From Amycolatopsis thailandensis (lineage in GTDB: Bacteria > Actinomycetota > Actinomycetes > Mycobacteriales > Pseudonocardiaceae): 64,000 bases of DNA. Within the stretch, counting starts at the first letter, position 1. Each line of letters opens with the position of its first letter. The position numbers and the translations under genes are program-made. Below are positions 1 through 7,316 of the stretch, piece by piece. Where the stretch lies: the NCBI RefSeq assembly GCF_002234405.1, contig NZ_NMQT01000020.1, positions 1 to 64,000 of the forward strand, in the 5' to 3' direction. The notes under the pieces were generated by a model that worked only from the letters and a program-made list of their open reading frames with translations, had not been told where the DNA came from and searched no databases.

Positions 1-47
1 ATGAAGGGGGCTTTCAGGACGTCTTTCGTCCTGAAAGCCCCCTTCAT
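1..47. repeat. Long inverted repeat, TGAAxGG...CTTTCAGGAC family
   Basis: Two perfect 21-bp arms (1-21 and 27-47) enclose a 5-nt loop. The arm contains TGAAGGGGGCTTTCA, which is itself nearly palindromic. The element may extend left of the window. It is closely related to the element at 6511-6565. It lies downstream of the methyltransferase gene, so a terminator role is plausible. Confidence 0.8.
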
Positions 48-77
48 GACATCCGCCGCCCCTCGCGTCCCCCGGGG

Positions 78-136
78 GGTGTCATGAGGGGTCCCCATAG
101 GACGAAAAGTGTCCTATGGGGACCCCTCATGACACC
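78..136. repeat. Long inverted repeat, ATGAGGGGTCCCCAT family
   Basis: Two perfect 26-bp arms (78-103, 111-136) flank the 7-nt loop GAAAAGT. It ends 16 bp beyond the stop of the minus-strand methyltransferase gene. The same element recurs at 32264-32318 with the reverse-complement loop ACTTTTC, so that copy is inverted. It is a probable terminator and a member of a dispersed family. Confidence 0.85.
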
Positions 137-151
137 AAGGAGCGACGGGAC

Positions 152-976
152 TCAAGCGCGCTTCACGGCTTCGATGGTGAAACTCGCCGCCAGTCGCTGC
201 GGATCCTTCGTCAGCCGCCATTCTTCGGTCGCGTCGTTCCGGGTCATGAACCCCGGCAGCGCGTTCCACGGCACACTGTCGTGCTCCACTAGCCGCGTCA
301 GTGTCAGCCCGGCGTCGAGCAGCGAAGTGACGATCTGGCCCAGCCCGTGGTTCCACTCGTGTGTGCGGTTGTTCTCGAACGCGACGTCGGTGTCCACATA
401 GGTCCCCGGCTCGTCGAACACCAGCGGCTCGGCCTGCTCGAAATACGGATACCGCGGCGTGATCTGCGGCTGGGTCTCGTCGAGCGTACCCAGCATCGGG
501 TGCATGTCCCGGATGAACAGCCGCCCGCCCGGCCGCAGCAACGCGCCGACGACCTGTCCCCAGCGGGCGATGTCCGGCAGCCAGCAGATCGCGCCGATTC
601 CCGTGTAGACGAGGTCGAAACGCCCGGCGCCCAGCACATCGACGGCACCGTACACATCGGACTCGTGATAGTCGATCTCCGCGCCCGTCTCGGCGGCCAG
701 CCGTCGCGCGATCTCCAGCGCGGGCGCGGAAAAGTCGAGTCCGGTCATCCGCGCGCCCAGCCGGGACAGGGAAAGCGTGTCGGTGCCGATATGACACTGG
801 AGGTGCACTCCGCGCGCACCGGAGACGTCGCCGAGCAGCGGCCGGTCGAAGGTGACCACACCGCTGAGATGCGCGGGATCCGCGACGAACTTCCGGTAGC
901 CGTAATCCACCGAATCGGCGTGAGCCGGAGCGCGTTCGTCCCAGTTCGCGCGGTTGACGGTGACGTAATCCGTCAC
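152..976 (-). CDS. Class I SAM-dependent methyltransferase
   Basis: 274 aa, predicted soluble, cytoplasmic methyltransferase with a Rossmann fold. The SAM-binding motif I region is at about residues 57-67 (VHLQCHIGTDT), a form typical of actinobacterial small-molecule methyltransferases, followed by an acidic strand end GLDFS and later LLRPGGRLFIRDMHP, the usual post-motif region. The substrate cannot be read from the sequence. The GTG start at 976 is chosen because it overlaps the stop of the upstream VOC gene as GTGA, implying translational coupling. The same reading frame stays open further upstream, but that part is the antisense of the VOC gene in another frame. Two inverted repeats lie immediately downstream. 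Confidence 0.85.
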   Translation of the reverse strand: MTDYVTVNRANWDERAPAHADSVDYGYRKFVADPAHLSGVVTFDRPLLGDVSGARGVHLQCHIGTDTLSLSRLGARMTGLDFSAPALEIARRLAAETGAEIDYHESDVYGAVDVLGAGRFDLVYTGIGAICWLPDIARWGQVVGALLRPGGRLFIRDMHPMLGTLDETQPQITPRYPYFEQAEPLVFDEPGTYVDTDVAFENNRTHEWNHGLGQIVTSLLDAGLTLTRLVEHDSVPWNALPGFMTRNDATEEWRLTKDPQRLAASFTIEAVKRA

Positions 977-1353
977 GAGGTCGCGGCCTTTTCGGCGGCG
1001 CTGCGCAGGACGCAGAATTCGTTGCCTTCGGGGTCGCCGAGGACGGCCCAGCCGGTGCCGTCCGGATTGCGCCGGTCGTGCAGGAGGGTCGCGCCGAGCT
1101 TCAGCAGGCGGTCCACTTCTTCGTCGCGCGGGATGTCGGGTTCGAGGCAGAGATGGATGCGGTTCTTGACCGTCTTCGGTTCCGGGACCTGCCCGAAGAA
1201 CAGCGTGACACCGTTGTCCATCACGATGATCGCCTCGGGGTCGCCGGGCACGTCGTCGTCGGCCATCGGCTTGCCGACGACGCCGCTCCAGAACCGTCCC
1301 AGTTCGTAGGCGTCGGCGCAGTCGAAGAAGAAGTTTTGCACTACAGAGGCCAT
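973..1353 (-). CDS. VOC-family (glyoxalase/bleomycin-resistance fold) protein
   Basis: 126 aa with the paired beta-alpha-beta-beta-beta arrangement of vicinal-oxygen-chelate proteins, close to the Glyoxalase_6 type. It starts MASVVQNFFFDCADA and ends in GWAVLGDPEGNEFCVL, the characteristic final strand with the metal-ligand Glu (NEFC). Such small actinobacterial VOC proteins are mostly uncharacterised, with roles in metabolite binding, isomerisation or antibiotic sequestration. It is first in a two-gene unit with the methyltransferase, which begins within its stop codon. No substrate is assigned. Confidence 0.85.
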   Translation of the reverse strand: MASVVQNFFFDCADAYELGRFWSGVVGKPMADDDVPGDPEAIIVMDNGVTLFFGQVPEPKTVKNRIHLCLEPDIPRDEEVDRLLKLGATLLHDRRNPDGTGWAVLGDPEGNEFCVLRSAAEKAATS

Positions 1354-1412
1354 GAGACCGCAGTCTGCCTGAGCCCGCGAGCCCCTGCCAACGCTTTAAG
1401 CACAGCGAGCCC

Positions 1413-1482
1413 TCGGTACAGGTGGTCGTGAGTGGTAAGTGTCGTTCTAACCCCACTTACCACTCACGACCACCTGTACCGA
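1413..1482. repeat. Long inverted repeat, GGTGGTCGTGAGTGG family
   Basis: Two perfect 29-bp arms (1413-1441, 1454-1482) enclose a 12-nt loop with GTTCTAACC. It ends 8 bp past the ApbE stop codon. A degenerate copy with the same loop motif is at 29701-29752. Solo arm pieces (AGGTGGTCGTGAGTGG) occur near 6293 and 14757. It is a probable terminator and dispersed repeat. Confidence 0.85.
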
Positions 1483-1490
1483 CACGCGAC

Positions 1491-2228
1491 TCACGCCAGC
1501 CGCAGCCCCGGCGACCGGTGCACCTGCCGTTTCGCGTCCACGATCAGCACCTGGCAGCCCGGCTGCGCCGCGACCCAGGCGATCCCTTCGGTTCCCATCG
1601 CGAACGCGGCCGTGGCCAGGGAATCCGCCGTGACGAGGTCGTCGGCGGTGACGGTGACGCTCAGCAGCCCGACGGGCGGTCGCCCCGTCCGCCCGTCCAG
1701 GATGTGCGCGCCGCGTTCGTATTCCGCCGACGTCGCGACAGCGCCGCCGGACGACTCCACCACGGCGCAGACCGCGTCTCTCCGCTCGGGATGCCGGATG
1801 CCGACCCGCCACGCGCGGCCGGGTTCCGGTTCGCCGGAGGTGACCACGTCCCCGCCCGCGTTGACACAGAACACGTCCAGCCCTTCGGCCAGCAGCAGCG
1901 ACGCCGCCCGCTGCACCGCCCAGCCCTTGACCATCGCGTTCGGGTCGAGCCGTCGTCCGGGGAGCCGGGCGCTGAACGCGCCGCCGGACAGCCGTTCGTA
2001 GTGATCGCACAGCGAAAGCACTTCCAGCAGGTCGTCGCTCAGTTCCGAAGGCGCGAGTTCGCCGCGGTCGTACCGGCAGACCTCGCTGCCGGCCTTGAAC
2101 GGGCTGAACCGGGCGTCGACCTCCCGCAGCCAGCCGAAGACGCCGTCGATCGCATGGGCGACGAGTTCACCGTCCGCCCGGACGTCGACCGAGACCGGCA
2201 GCCCCATCACCTGCTCGACCCGGTTCAT
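1491..2228 (-). CDS. apbE: FAD:protein FMN transferase (ApbE family)
   Basis: 245 aa. ApbE enzymes transfer FMN from FAD to a Thr/Ser of a D-x-x-[ST]-G-A-[ST] motif in target proteins. Family marks seen are the RFSPFKAGSEVCRYDRGE block, DPNAMVKGWAVQRA, NAGGDVVTSG, the HILDGRTGRPP segment and the ADSLATAAF metal-site region. There is no signal peptide or lipobox, unlike many Gram-negative ApbE lipoproteins, so the enzyme is probably cytoplasmic unless exported another way. Its ATG overlaps the stop of the upstream FMN-binding gene (ATGA), and that gene encodes a matching substrate motif. The operon is ferric-reductase-like flavoprotein, FMN-binding protein, ApbE. Confidence 0.93.
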   Translation of the reverse strand: MNRVEQVMGLPVSVDVRADGELVAHAIDGVFGWLREVDARFSPFKAGSEVCRYDRGELAPSELSDDLLEVLSLCDHYERLSGGAFSARLPGRRLDPNAMVKGWAVQRAASLLLAEGLDVFCVNAGGDVVTSGEPEPGRAWRVGIRHPERRDAVCAVVESSGGAVATSAEYERGAHILDGRTGRPPVGLLSVTVTADDLVTADSLATAAFAMGTEGIAWVAAQPGCQVLIVDAKRQVHRSPGLRLA

Positions 2229-2641
2229 CTGGCGTCCAGCGCCGCCTGTAGCGAGTCGATGTACGACTCGCTCGTCGACGTCGCCCCGGAGACGGTGTCG
2301 ATGTCGGCGCTCTGCGCGGTCAGCGTCTCCTCCTGGAGGATCGGGATCGCGTCGACGCCGCGCCCGCTGATCGGCCGTTGCAGGAGACGGACCTCGGAGA
2401 TCTTGTCCTCGGCCGAGATCACCAGCCGTACCTGCACGGTGCCGTACCGGTTGCTCTCCACCGATCCGTCGATGGTGCGCTCGGCGCCTTCGGAGGCGCC
2501 ACCGTCCGAAGAGGACACGGAAGGGGCGGGCGCGGCGACGGCCACGGTCTCCGAACCCAGCGGGGAAGGTTCGTACAGCCAGACACCGAGGAATCCGGCG
2601 GCCGAAAGGGCGACCGTGGCGGCGACGATGGTCTTCTTCAT
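2225..2641 (-). CDS. Membrane-anchored FMN-binding domain protein, ApbE substrate
   Basis: 138 aa. An N-terminal hydrophobic segment (about residues 4-23) anchors the protein or acts as a signal, followed by a Ser/Ala/Gly-rich linker and one FMN-binding domain. Near the C-terminus is DTVSGAT at residues 115-121, an exact match to the flavinylation consensus D-x-x-[ST]-G-A-[ST], with Thr121 as predicted covalent FMN site. The ATG at 2641 has GGGAG 8 nt upstream. It lies 17 bp after the ferric-reductase-like gene and overlaps apbE, so all three probably form one extracytosolic electron-transfer unit. The terminal acceptor is unknown. Confidence 0.9.
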   Translation of the reverse strand: MKKTIVAATVALSAAGFLGVWLYEPSPLGSETVAVAAPAPSVSSSDGGASEGAERTIDGSVESNRYGTVQVRLVISAEDKISEVRLLQRPISGRGVDAIPILQEETLTAQSADIDTVSGATSTSESYIDSLQAALDAR

Positions 2642-2658
2642 GATCGGGACTCCCTGGC

Positions 2659-4014
2659 TCAGGCGGCGAGGCTGAAGCGTTCGGCGTGGACCTGCTGGTT
2701 CGGCACCCGCAGTTCGCGCAGGCTGCGCAACGTCGCCGAGGTCATCCCCGGCGGACCGCAGACGAAGACGTCCCGATTCTCGATGTCCGGCACCATCCGC
2801 CCCAGGCTGGGCGCGCCGAGCACCGGCCCGTACGGACCGGCCAGATCGGACGGTCCACTCAGGACGTGGACGACGGCGCCGCGCGCCTGCGCCAGCCCGC
2901 GAAGCTCCGGCAGCAGGACCGCGTCGAGCTGGGTGCGGACGCGGTAGAGCACCACGACGTGGCCGGAGATCTCCTCCAGCAGCGCGCGGATCGGCGTGAT
3001 CCCGACGCCGCCCGCGATCAGCAGCGCGTCCGGTTTCCGTTGGTGCATCGTGGTGAACGCGCCGTACGGGCCTTCGGCGAACACCCGCGTCCCGGTCTTC
3101 AGCGACCGCAACGACGCGCTGCCCTCACCGGCGGCTTTCGCGGTCAGCCGCAGGGTACGGCCGTCCGGCGCGGCCGACAGCGAGAATGGATTGGCCTGCC
3201 ACCAGCGATCCCGGGTCATGAAGCGCCACAGGAAGAATTGACCGGCCTTCGCGGGCATCTTGTCCAGGTGCTTTCCGGTCATGTACACCGAGACGACGTC
3301 GTCGGATTCGGGCACCACGGCGACGACTTTCAGCCGGTGCCGCAGATTCCGGGCCAGCGGCAGCGCCACGCGGCCGGCGAAGACCGAGCCGAGCGCGACC
3401 CCCCACACCGCCCACCAGTAGGCCCGCGCTCCGGGCGACGACGCGAACGATCCGCCCAGCGCGATCTGGTGACTGAACGCCAGCACGACCGCGGCGTAGG
3501 TGTAGAGATGCAGGAAATGCCAGGTCTCGTACGCCAGACGGCGCCGGGCGAAGCGCGCGGAAACGGCGCCGACGAGCAGGATCAGCGCGAGCGCGACGAC
3601 CGCGCGCAGGATCCCCTCGAGTTTGGTCACCATCGTGACGAACTCGTCCGCCACGCCGTTGTCCTCGACCTGCGCGTAGCCGAAGACGATGAAGACGAAG
3701 TGGGTCAGCAGTGTCCACAGGAGGCTGAACCCGGTCCAGCGGTGCCAGACGGTGAGCCGGTCCATGCCGAGACGGCGGTCGAGCCACGGCAGCCGGGCGA
3801 CCAGCAGCAGCTGGAACGCCATCGCCAGCGCCCCGTACAGCCCGGCGAGCCTGCCGACGCTGATGAGCACGTTGTCCGACGGTCCCGCGGTGAAGAAGAG
3901 CGCGGTCACGGCGGCCACGTTGGCCCCGATGAAGGTCAAGAGCCCGGCGCGTGCGGCGATCCTGGGACGGATCGCCGGGCGCGGCTTCACGGCGGTCTGC
4001 GTCATGGTGGTCAC
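2659..4014 (-). CDS. Ferric-reductase-like transmembrane flavoprotein (ferredoxin reductase family)
   Basis: 451 aa. The N-terminal half is a multi-helix ferric-reductase-like membrane domain with conserved His residues in helices (WHRWTGF, LLTHFVF, WHFLHLYTY, AFSHQIAL), likely haem b ligands. The C-terminal half is an FNR-type FAD/NAD(P) module (PFSLSAAP, GPYGAF, LIAGGVGITPIRALLEE, FVCGPPGM). It should move electrons from cytosolic NAD(P)H across the membrane, probably to the FMN-binding protein encoded next. I choose the GTG at 4014 because GGAAGGAA sits 6 nt upstream; an ATG at 4005 is also possible. It is divergent from the two-component system at 4152. Confidence 0.85.
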   Translation of the reverse strand: MTTMTQTAVKPRPAIRPRIAARAGLLTFIGANVAAVTALFFTAGPSDNVLISVGRLAGLYGALAMAFQLLLVARLPWLDRRLGMDRLTVWHRWTGFSLLWTLLTHFVFIVFGYAQVEDNGVADEFVTMVTKLEGILRAVVALALILLVGAVSARFARRRLAYETWHFLHLYTYAAVVLAFSHQIALGGSFASSPGARAYWWAVWGVALGSVFAGRVALPLARNLRHRLKVVAVVPESDDVVSVYMTGKHLDKMPAKAGQFFLWRFMTRDRWWQANPFSLSAAPDGRTLRLTAKAAGEGSASLRSLKTGTRVFAEGPYGAFTTMHQRKPDALLIAGGVGITPIRALLEEISGHVVVLYRVRTQLDAVLLPELRGLAQARGAVVHVLSGPSDLAGPYGPVLGAPSLGRMVPDIENRDVFVCGPPGMTSATLRSLRELRVPNQQVHAERFSLAA

Positions 4015-4151
4015 ACGTGGTTCCTTCCGGTCCGGTTCAAGCACCGAGCCTGCTGGGCCAACCTGTGACCTTTCTTGGCGGAACCTGTCGGCTTCCTGTC
4101 GTCTGCGCTCCCGCCTCGCTCTCGCGCGCGCGTTAACGGAGGATGGGCCTT
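4015..4151. promoter_or_regulatory. Divergent intergenic region, flavin operon / two-component system
   Basis: 137 bp separate the divergently transcribed ferric-reductase-like gene and the response-regulator gene, so promoters for both must lie here. The Shine-Dalgarno sequences GGAAGGAA (minus strand, 4021-4028) and GGAGG (plus strand, 4138-4142) are clear. No unambiguous -35/-10 or response-regulator direct repeat was identified. The arrangement suggests, but does not prove, that the two-component system controls the redox operon. Confidence 0.5.
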
Positions 4152-4853
4152 GTGAACACCGAGACCCCCGTTCGACTACTGGTGGTGGACGACGAGCCGC
4201 ATATCGCCGATCTGGTGGCCACCGTCGCCCGCTACGAGGGCTGGCAGGCCGTCACCGCCGGGTCGGGCGAGGCCGCGCTCGTCAGGGCGGCCGAGTTCGT
4301 GCCCGACATCGTCGTGCTCGACCTGATGCTGCCCGGGATCGACGGGTTCACCGTGCTGGACAGGCTCCGCGAGTCCGGGACGGCGGTGCCCGTCGTCTTC
4401 CTCACCGCGAAGGACGCGACGGCGGACCGTGTCGCCGGGCTCACCCGGGGCGGCGACGACTACCTCGTCAAGCCGTTCTCCGTCGAGGAACTGATGGCGC
4501 GGCTGCGCGCGGTCCTGCGGCGAAGCCACAGCAGCCAGGCCAGGGCCGCCGCGCTGCTGCGCGTCGGCGATCTGACCATGAACGAGGACACCCGCGAGGT
4601 CGCCCGCGACGGCAAACCCGCCGAGCTGACGCCGACCGAATACGAACTGCTGCGCTATCTCATGCGGCGTTCGCCGTCGGTGATGACCAAGGCGCAGATC
4701 CTCGACCACGTCTGGGAATACGATTTCGGCGGCCGGTCCAATGTGGTCGAACTCGTCATCTCCCACCTGCGGCGCAAACTCGACGCGGGCAACGAGCCGC
4801 TGATCCACACCGTGCGCGGGGTGGGCTACGTCGTGCGGCAGGCCGCCAGATGA
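4152..4853 (+). CDS. OmpR/PhoB-family response regulator
   Basis: 233 aa. The receiver domain (about 1-120) has VVDDEPH acidic residues, the phospho-acceptor Asp in VVLDLMLPG, the switch Thr in FLTAKDA and the Lys in YLVKPFS. A C-terminal winged-helix DNA-binding domain carries the ELTPTEYELLRYL and NVVELVISHLRRKL signatures. It resembles mycobacterial TcrA/TrcR-type regulators. GTG 4152 is preferred over ATG 4143 because GGAGG (4138-4142) is 9 nt from the GTG but abuts the ATG. The stop overlaps the kinase start (ATGA). Confidence 0.95.
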   Translation: MNTETPVRLLVVDDEPHIADLVATVARYEGWQAVTAGSGEAALVRAAEFVPDIVVLDLMLPGIDGFTVLDRLRESGTAVPVVFLTAKDATADRVAGLTRGGDDYLVKPFSVEELMARLRAVLRRSHSSQARAAALLRVGDLTMNEDTREVARDGKPAELTPTEYELLRYLMRRSPSVMTKAQILDHVWEYDFGGRSNVVELVISHLRRKLDAGNEPLIHTVRGVGYVVRQAAR

Positions 4854-6283
4854 AAGCACTGCGCCGGTGGTACGACGCCTGGCGCCGGTCAAGGCTCGGG
4901 ACCCGGCTCGCGCTCGGCCTCGGCGCGCTGGCGCTGGTCGTGTTCGCCGTCGTCGGCACCGTGATGGTCGGCATCATGAAGGGCTATCTGAACGACCGGC
5001 TCGACGAACAGCTCGCCAAGACCCAGATCAGCCAGGTGCCGTCACTGCGCACCACGCACGGCGGGAAACCGCAGCAGTCCTACGGCTGGTTCTCCGCCGT
5101 TTTCTCGGTACAGAACGGTGACGCGCTCCCGCAGGACGGCGGTTCCCTGCCACCGGACTCGAAAGCGCTCGAAAAGGTCGCCGAGGACGCGACGCGGACC
5201 GAGGTGCTGCGGACCGTCTACATCGAGGACAAGGGCACCTACCGCGTCCGGGCCTGCCCGATCGAGCCGAGCCGGAACATCGTGCTGGTCAGCGCCGCGC
5301 CGCAGGCGGATCTGGACCGGACGGTCAGCCAGCTGATCATGGTCGAGGTCGTCGCGTTCCTGCTGGCGCTGGCGGTGCTGGTGATCGCGGGACGGCTGGT
5401 GCTGCGGCGCGGGTTACGGCCGCTGAGCGACATGGCCGGGACGGCGCACGACATCGCGTCGCACGATCTGACCACGAACGCCGATCTCCCGGTGCGCGCG
5501 CCGGCGAACGGTGGCGGCGCCGAGGTCGAGGAACTGCGGACGGCGTTCAACCTGATGCTGGCGCACCTCGATTCCTCGCTGGTCGCGCGCCGGGAGGCGA
5601 ACGAACGGCTGCGGCGGTTCATCGCCGACGCATCGCACGAACTGCGCACGCCGCTGACGTCGATCCGGGGCTACGCCGAGCTTTTCCGCTACGCCGCGGC
5701 GAACGAGCCCGCGGAACGCGAGGCGCACCTGTCGAAAATCCGCGAAGAGACCCAGCGGATGAGCGTGCTCGTCGACGACCTCCTGCTCCTCGCGCGCCTC
5801 GACGCGCCCGAGACCGAGGCGCCGCTGCGGCTGGTCGACGTCGACCTCGCCGAACTGATGACCGACGCGGGCGAGGCCTTCGCCGCCGGCCGCCCGGAGC
5901 ATCCGCTGACCGTCGGGCCGCTCCCGGAAGACGTCGTCCTGCAAGCGGATCCGGTGCGCCTGCGGCAGGTGCTGGACAATCTGCTCGCCAACGCCGCGGT
6001 GCACACGCCGCCCGGAACCCCGGTCACGTTGTCGGGCGCGGCTTCGGATTCGGAGGTCGTCCTGCGGGTGAGCGACGCCGGGCCGGGGATCCCGCCGGAA
6101 GCGCGGGAACGGATCTTCGACCGGTTTTTCCGCGTCGACACCGCCCGCACCCGCGGCAACGGCGGGACCGGACTCGGGCTTTCGGTGGTGCTGTCACTGG
6201 TCTCCGCGCACGGCGGGACCATCGAGGTCGCGAGCGTTCCGGGGGCGACGACTTTCACCGTGCGGCTGCCGCGGACGCGCTGA
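4850..6283 (+). CDS. HAMP-domain sensor histidine kinase
   Basis: 477 aa. It has two transmembrane helices (about residues 20-43 and 160-185) around an extracytoplasmic sensor region, then a HAMP linker, a HisKA domain with the phospho-acceptor His in DASHELRTPLTSIRGYAE, and an HATPase domain with an N-box (DNLLANAAVHTP), G1 box (VSDAGPGIP) and G2 box (NGGTGLGLSV). It partners the preceding response regulator, overlapping it by 4 bp. The signal is unknown; divergence from a flavin electron-transfer operon suggests a redox, metal or envelope cue. A cluster of inverted repeats follows. Confidence 0.95.
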   Translation: MKALRRWYDAWRRSRLGTRLALGLGALALVVFAVVGTVMVGIMKGYLNDRLDEQLAKTQISQVPSLRTTHGGKPQQSYGWFSAVFSVQNGDALPQDGGSLPPDSKALEKVAEDATRTEVLRTVYIEDKGTYRVRACPIEPSRNIVLVSAAPQADLDRTVSQLIMVEVVAFLLALAVLVIAGRLVLRRGLRPLSDMAGTAHDIASHDLTTNADLPVRAPANGGGAEVEELRTAFNLMLAHLDSSLVARREANERLRRFIADASHELRTPLTSIRGYAELFRYAAANEPAEREAHLSKIREETQRMSVLVDDLLLLARLDAPETEAPLRLVDVDLAELMTDAGEAFAAGRPEHPLTVGPLPEDVVLQADPVRLRQVLDNLLANAAVHTPPGTPVTLSGAASDSEVVLRVSDAGPGIPPEARERIFDRFFRVDTARTRGNGGTGLGLSVVLSLVSAHGGTIEVASVPGATTFTVRLPRTR

Positions 6284-6337
6284 AGGCTTTCGAGGTGGTC
6301 GTGAGTGGTGGTTCCGCGGCTGTCAGGGCGCGACGAT

Positions 6338-6372
6338 GGAGGAATTGGGACGTTGAACGCCCCGATTCCTCC
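6338..6372. repeat. Inverted repeat GGAGGAAT...ATTCCTCC
   Basis: 17-bp arms (6338-6354, 6356-6372) with two mismatches that become G-U pairs in RNA. It is the first of three hairpins between the convergent kinase and PNPOx-like genes, so it probably contributes to termination. Confidence 0.6.
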
Positions 6373-6394
6373 CCCGTCGACCGCCAATGACACC

Positions 6395-6453
6395 GGTGTT
6401 GCGAAAGCCACTTTCGCAACCTTCAACGTTGCGAAAGTGGCTTTCGCAACACC
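6395..6453. repeat. Nested palindrome, GTTGCGAAAG family
   Basis: Two perfect 26-bp arms (6395-6420, 6428-6453) with loop CTTCAAC. Each arm contains GTTGCGAAAG-CCA-CTTTCGCAAC, a perfect palindrome, so it can fold as one long hairpin or as two 10-bp hairpins. A second copy with two arm mismatches and loop CTTCATC is at 22851-22905. Confidence 0.85.
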
Positions 6454-6510
6454 TTCGGGACTCCGCCCTCCGCGAGGATCACGCCCCGAGGCGAAGGGGC
6501 CTTCCCCACG

Positions 6511-6565
6511 TGTCATGAAAGGGTCTTTCAGGACGAAAAACGTCCTGAAAGACCCTTTCATGACA
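6511..6565. repeat. Long inverted repeat, TGAAAGGGTCTTTCAGGACG family
   Basis: Two perfect 25-bp arms (6511-6535, 6541-6565) around an AAAAA loop. The arm contains TGAAAG-GGT-CTTTCA, itself palindromic. It ends 7 bp before the stop of the minus-strand PNPOx-like gene, in convergent context, so it is a likely bidirectional terminator. It is related to the element at 1-47. Confidence 0.85.
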
Positions 6566-6572
6566 TCCGCGA

Positions 6573-7226
6573 CTACCCGACCCGCCCCTTCACGTGGTCC
6601 GGCACCACCCAGTCCGAAGCCAGGTCCGCCGACGGCTCCGGCTCCCCGAACACCGTCCGCACCGGCAGCACCCCCGCCCACGAGAGATCGGCCGCGACCT
6701 CGTCCTCGGGGTCGTCAGGACCCTCGCCGCGCATCTTCACCGACGCCTCGGTGAGGTCCAGTTCCAGCACCGAAACCGACGCGAACTCCTTCGCGTTGAC
6801 GTCCCGCGCGTGCTCCCAGGAGCCGGGCGCGAGGTGATCGGTCAGCACCCGCAGGCCGTGCATCTTCCGTTCGCCGTCGGTGACCGCGGCCGCCTTGCCC
6901 AGGATCACCGCGCTGCGGTAGTTCATCGAGTGGTTGTTGACCGAACGCGCGTAGACGATGCCGTCGAGCAGGGTCACCGTGACGCAGACCTCGACGCCGT
7001 CCGAGTCGCGCATGCTCCTCGCCCCGGTGGAGCCGTGCAGGTACAGCGTGTCCCCGTCGCGGCCGTAGCCGGTCGGGATGACCAGCGGGACGCCGTCGCG
7101 CACGATGCCGAGATGGCAGATCAGGCCTTCGTCGAGCACCGCGTACAGCGCCGAGCGATCGGTGAGCGCGCGGTTCTTCTTGCGGTTGAGAGTGGTGCGG
7201 TCGGTGGGAGACAGCGGTGTGGGCAT
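6573..7226 (-). CDS. Pyridoxamine 5'-phosphate oxidase-fold protein (FMN-binding split barrel)
   Basis: 217 aa from the ATG at 7226; a GTG at 7244 is an alternative. The sequence has the flavin-reductase-like split-barrel pattern of actinobacterial PNPOx-like proteins (NRALTDRSALYAVLDEGLICHLG near the N-terminus, then STGARSMRD and VCVTVTLLDG). Members bind FMN or F420 and often act on nitro, amine or vitamin-B6 compounds; true PNPOx activity is not implied. It is divergently arranged with a MocR-type PLP-sensing regulator, a common pairing that suggests B6-related control. Confidence 0.8.
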   Translation of the reverse strand: MPTPLSPTDRTTLNRKKNRALTDRSALYAVLDEGLICHLGIVRDGVPLVIPTGYGRDGDTLYLHGSTGARSMRDSDGVEVCVTVTLLDGIVYARSVNNHSMNYRSAVILGKAAAVTDGERKMHGLRVLTDHLAPGSWEHARDVNAKEFASVSVLELDLTEASVKMRGEGPDDPEDEVAADLSWAGVLPVRTVFGEPEPSADLASDWVVPDHVKGRVG

Positions 7227-7316
7227 GCGAGCAGTCTCACCCACGCGAGTGGCCTGTAATAACGGCCAATTCTCCTATACTTGAGAAGGCCACTTCACGG
7301 AGAAGCGGAGTACAGC
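7227..7316. promoter_or_regulatory. Divergent promoter/operator of the MocR / PNPOx-like pair
   Basis: 90 bp between divergent genes. An inverted repeat AGTGGCC (7248-7254) ... GGCCACT (7288-7294) spans a -10-like TATACT at 7276-7281 directed toward the regulator. MocR regulators usually bind two nearby sites in such regions, so this is a reasonable operator candidate. The plus-strand Shine-Dalgarno GCGGAG is at 7305-7310. Confidence 0.5.
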
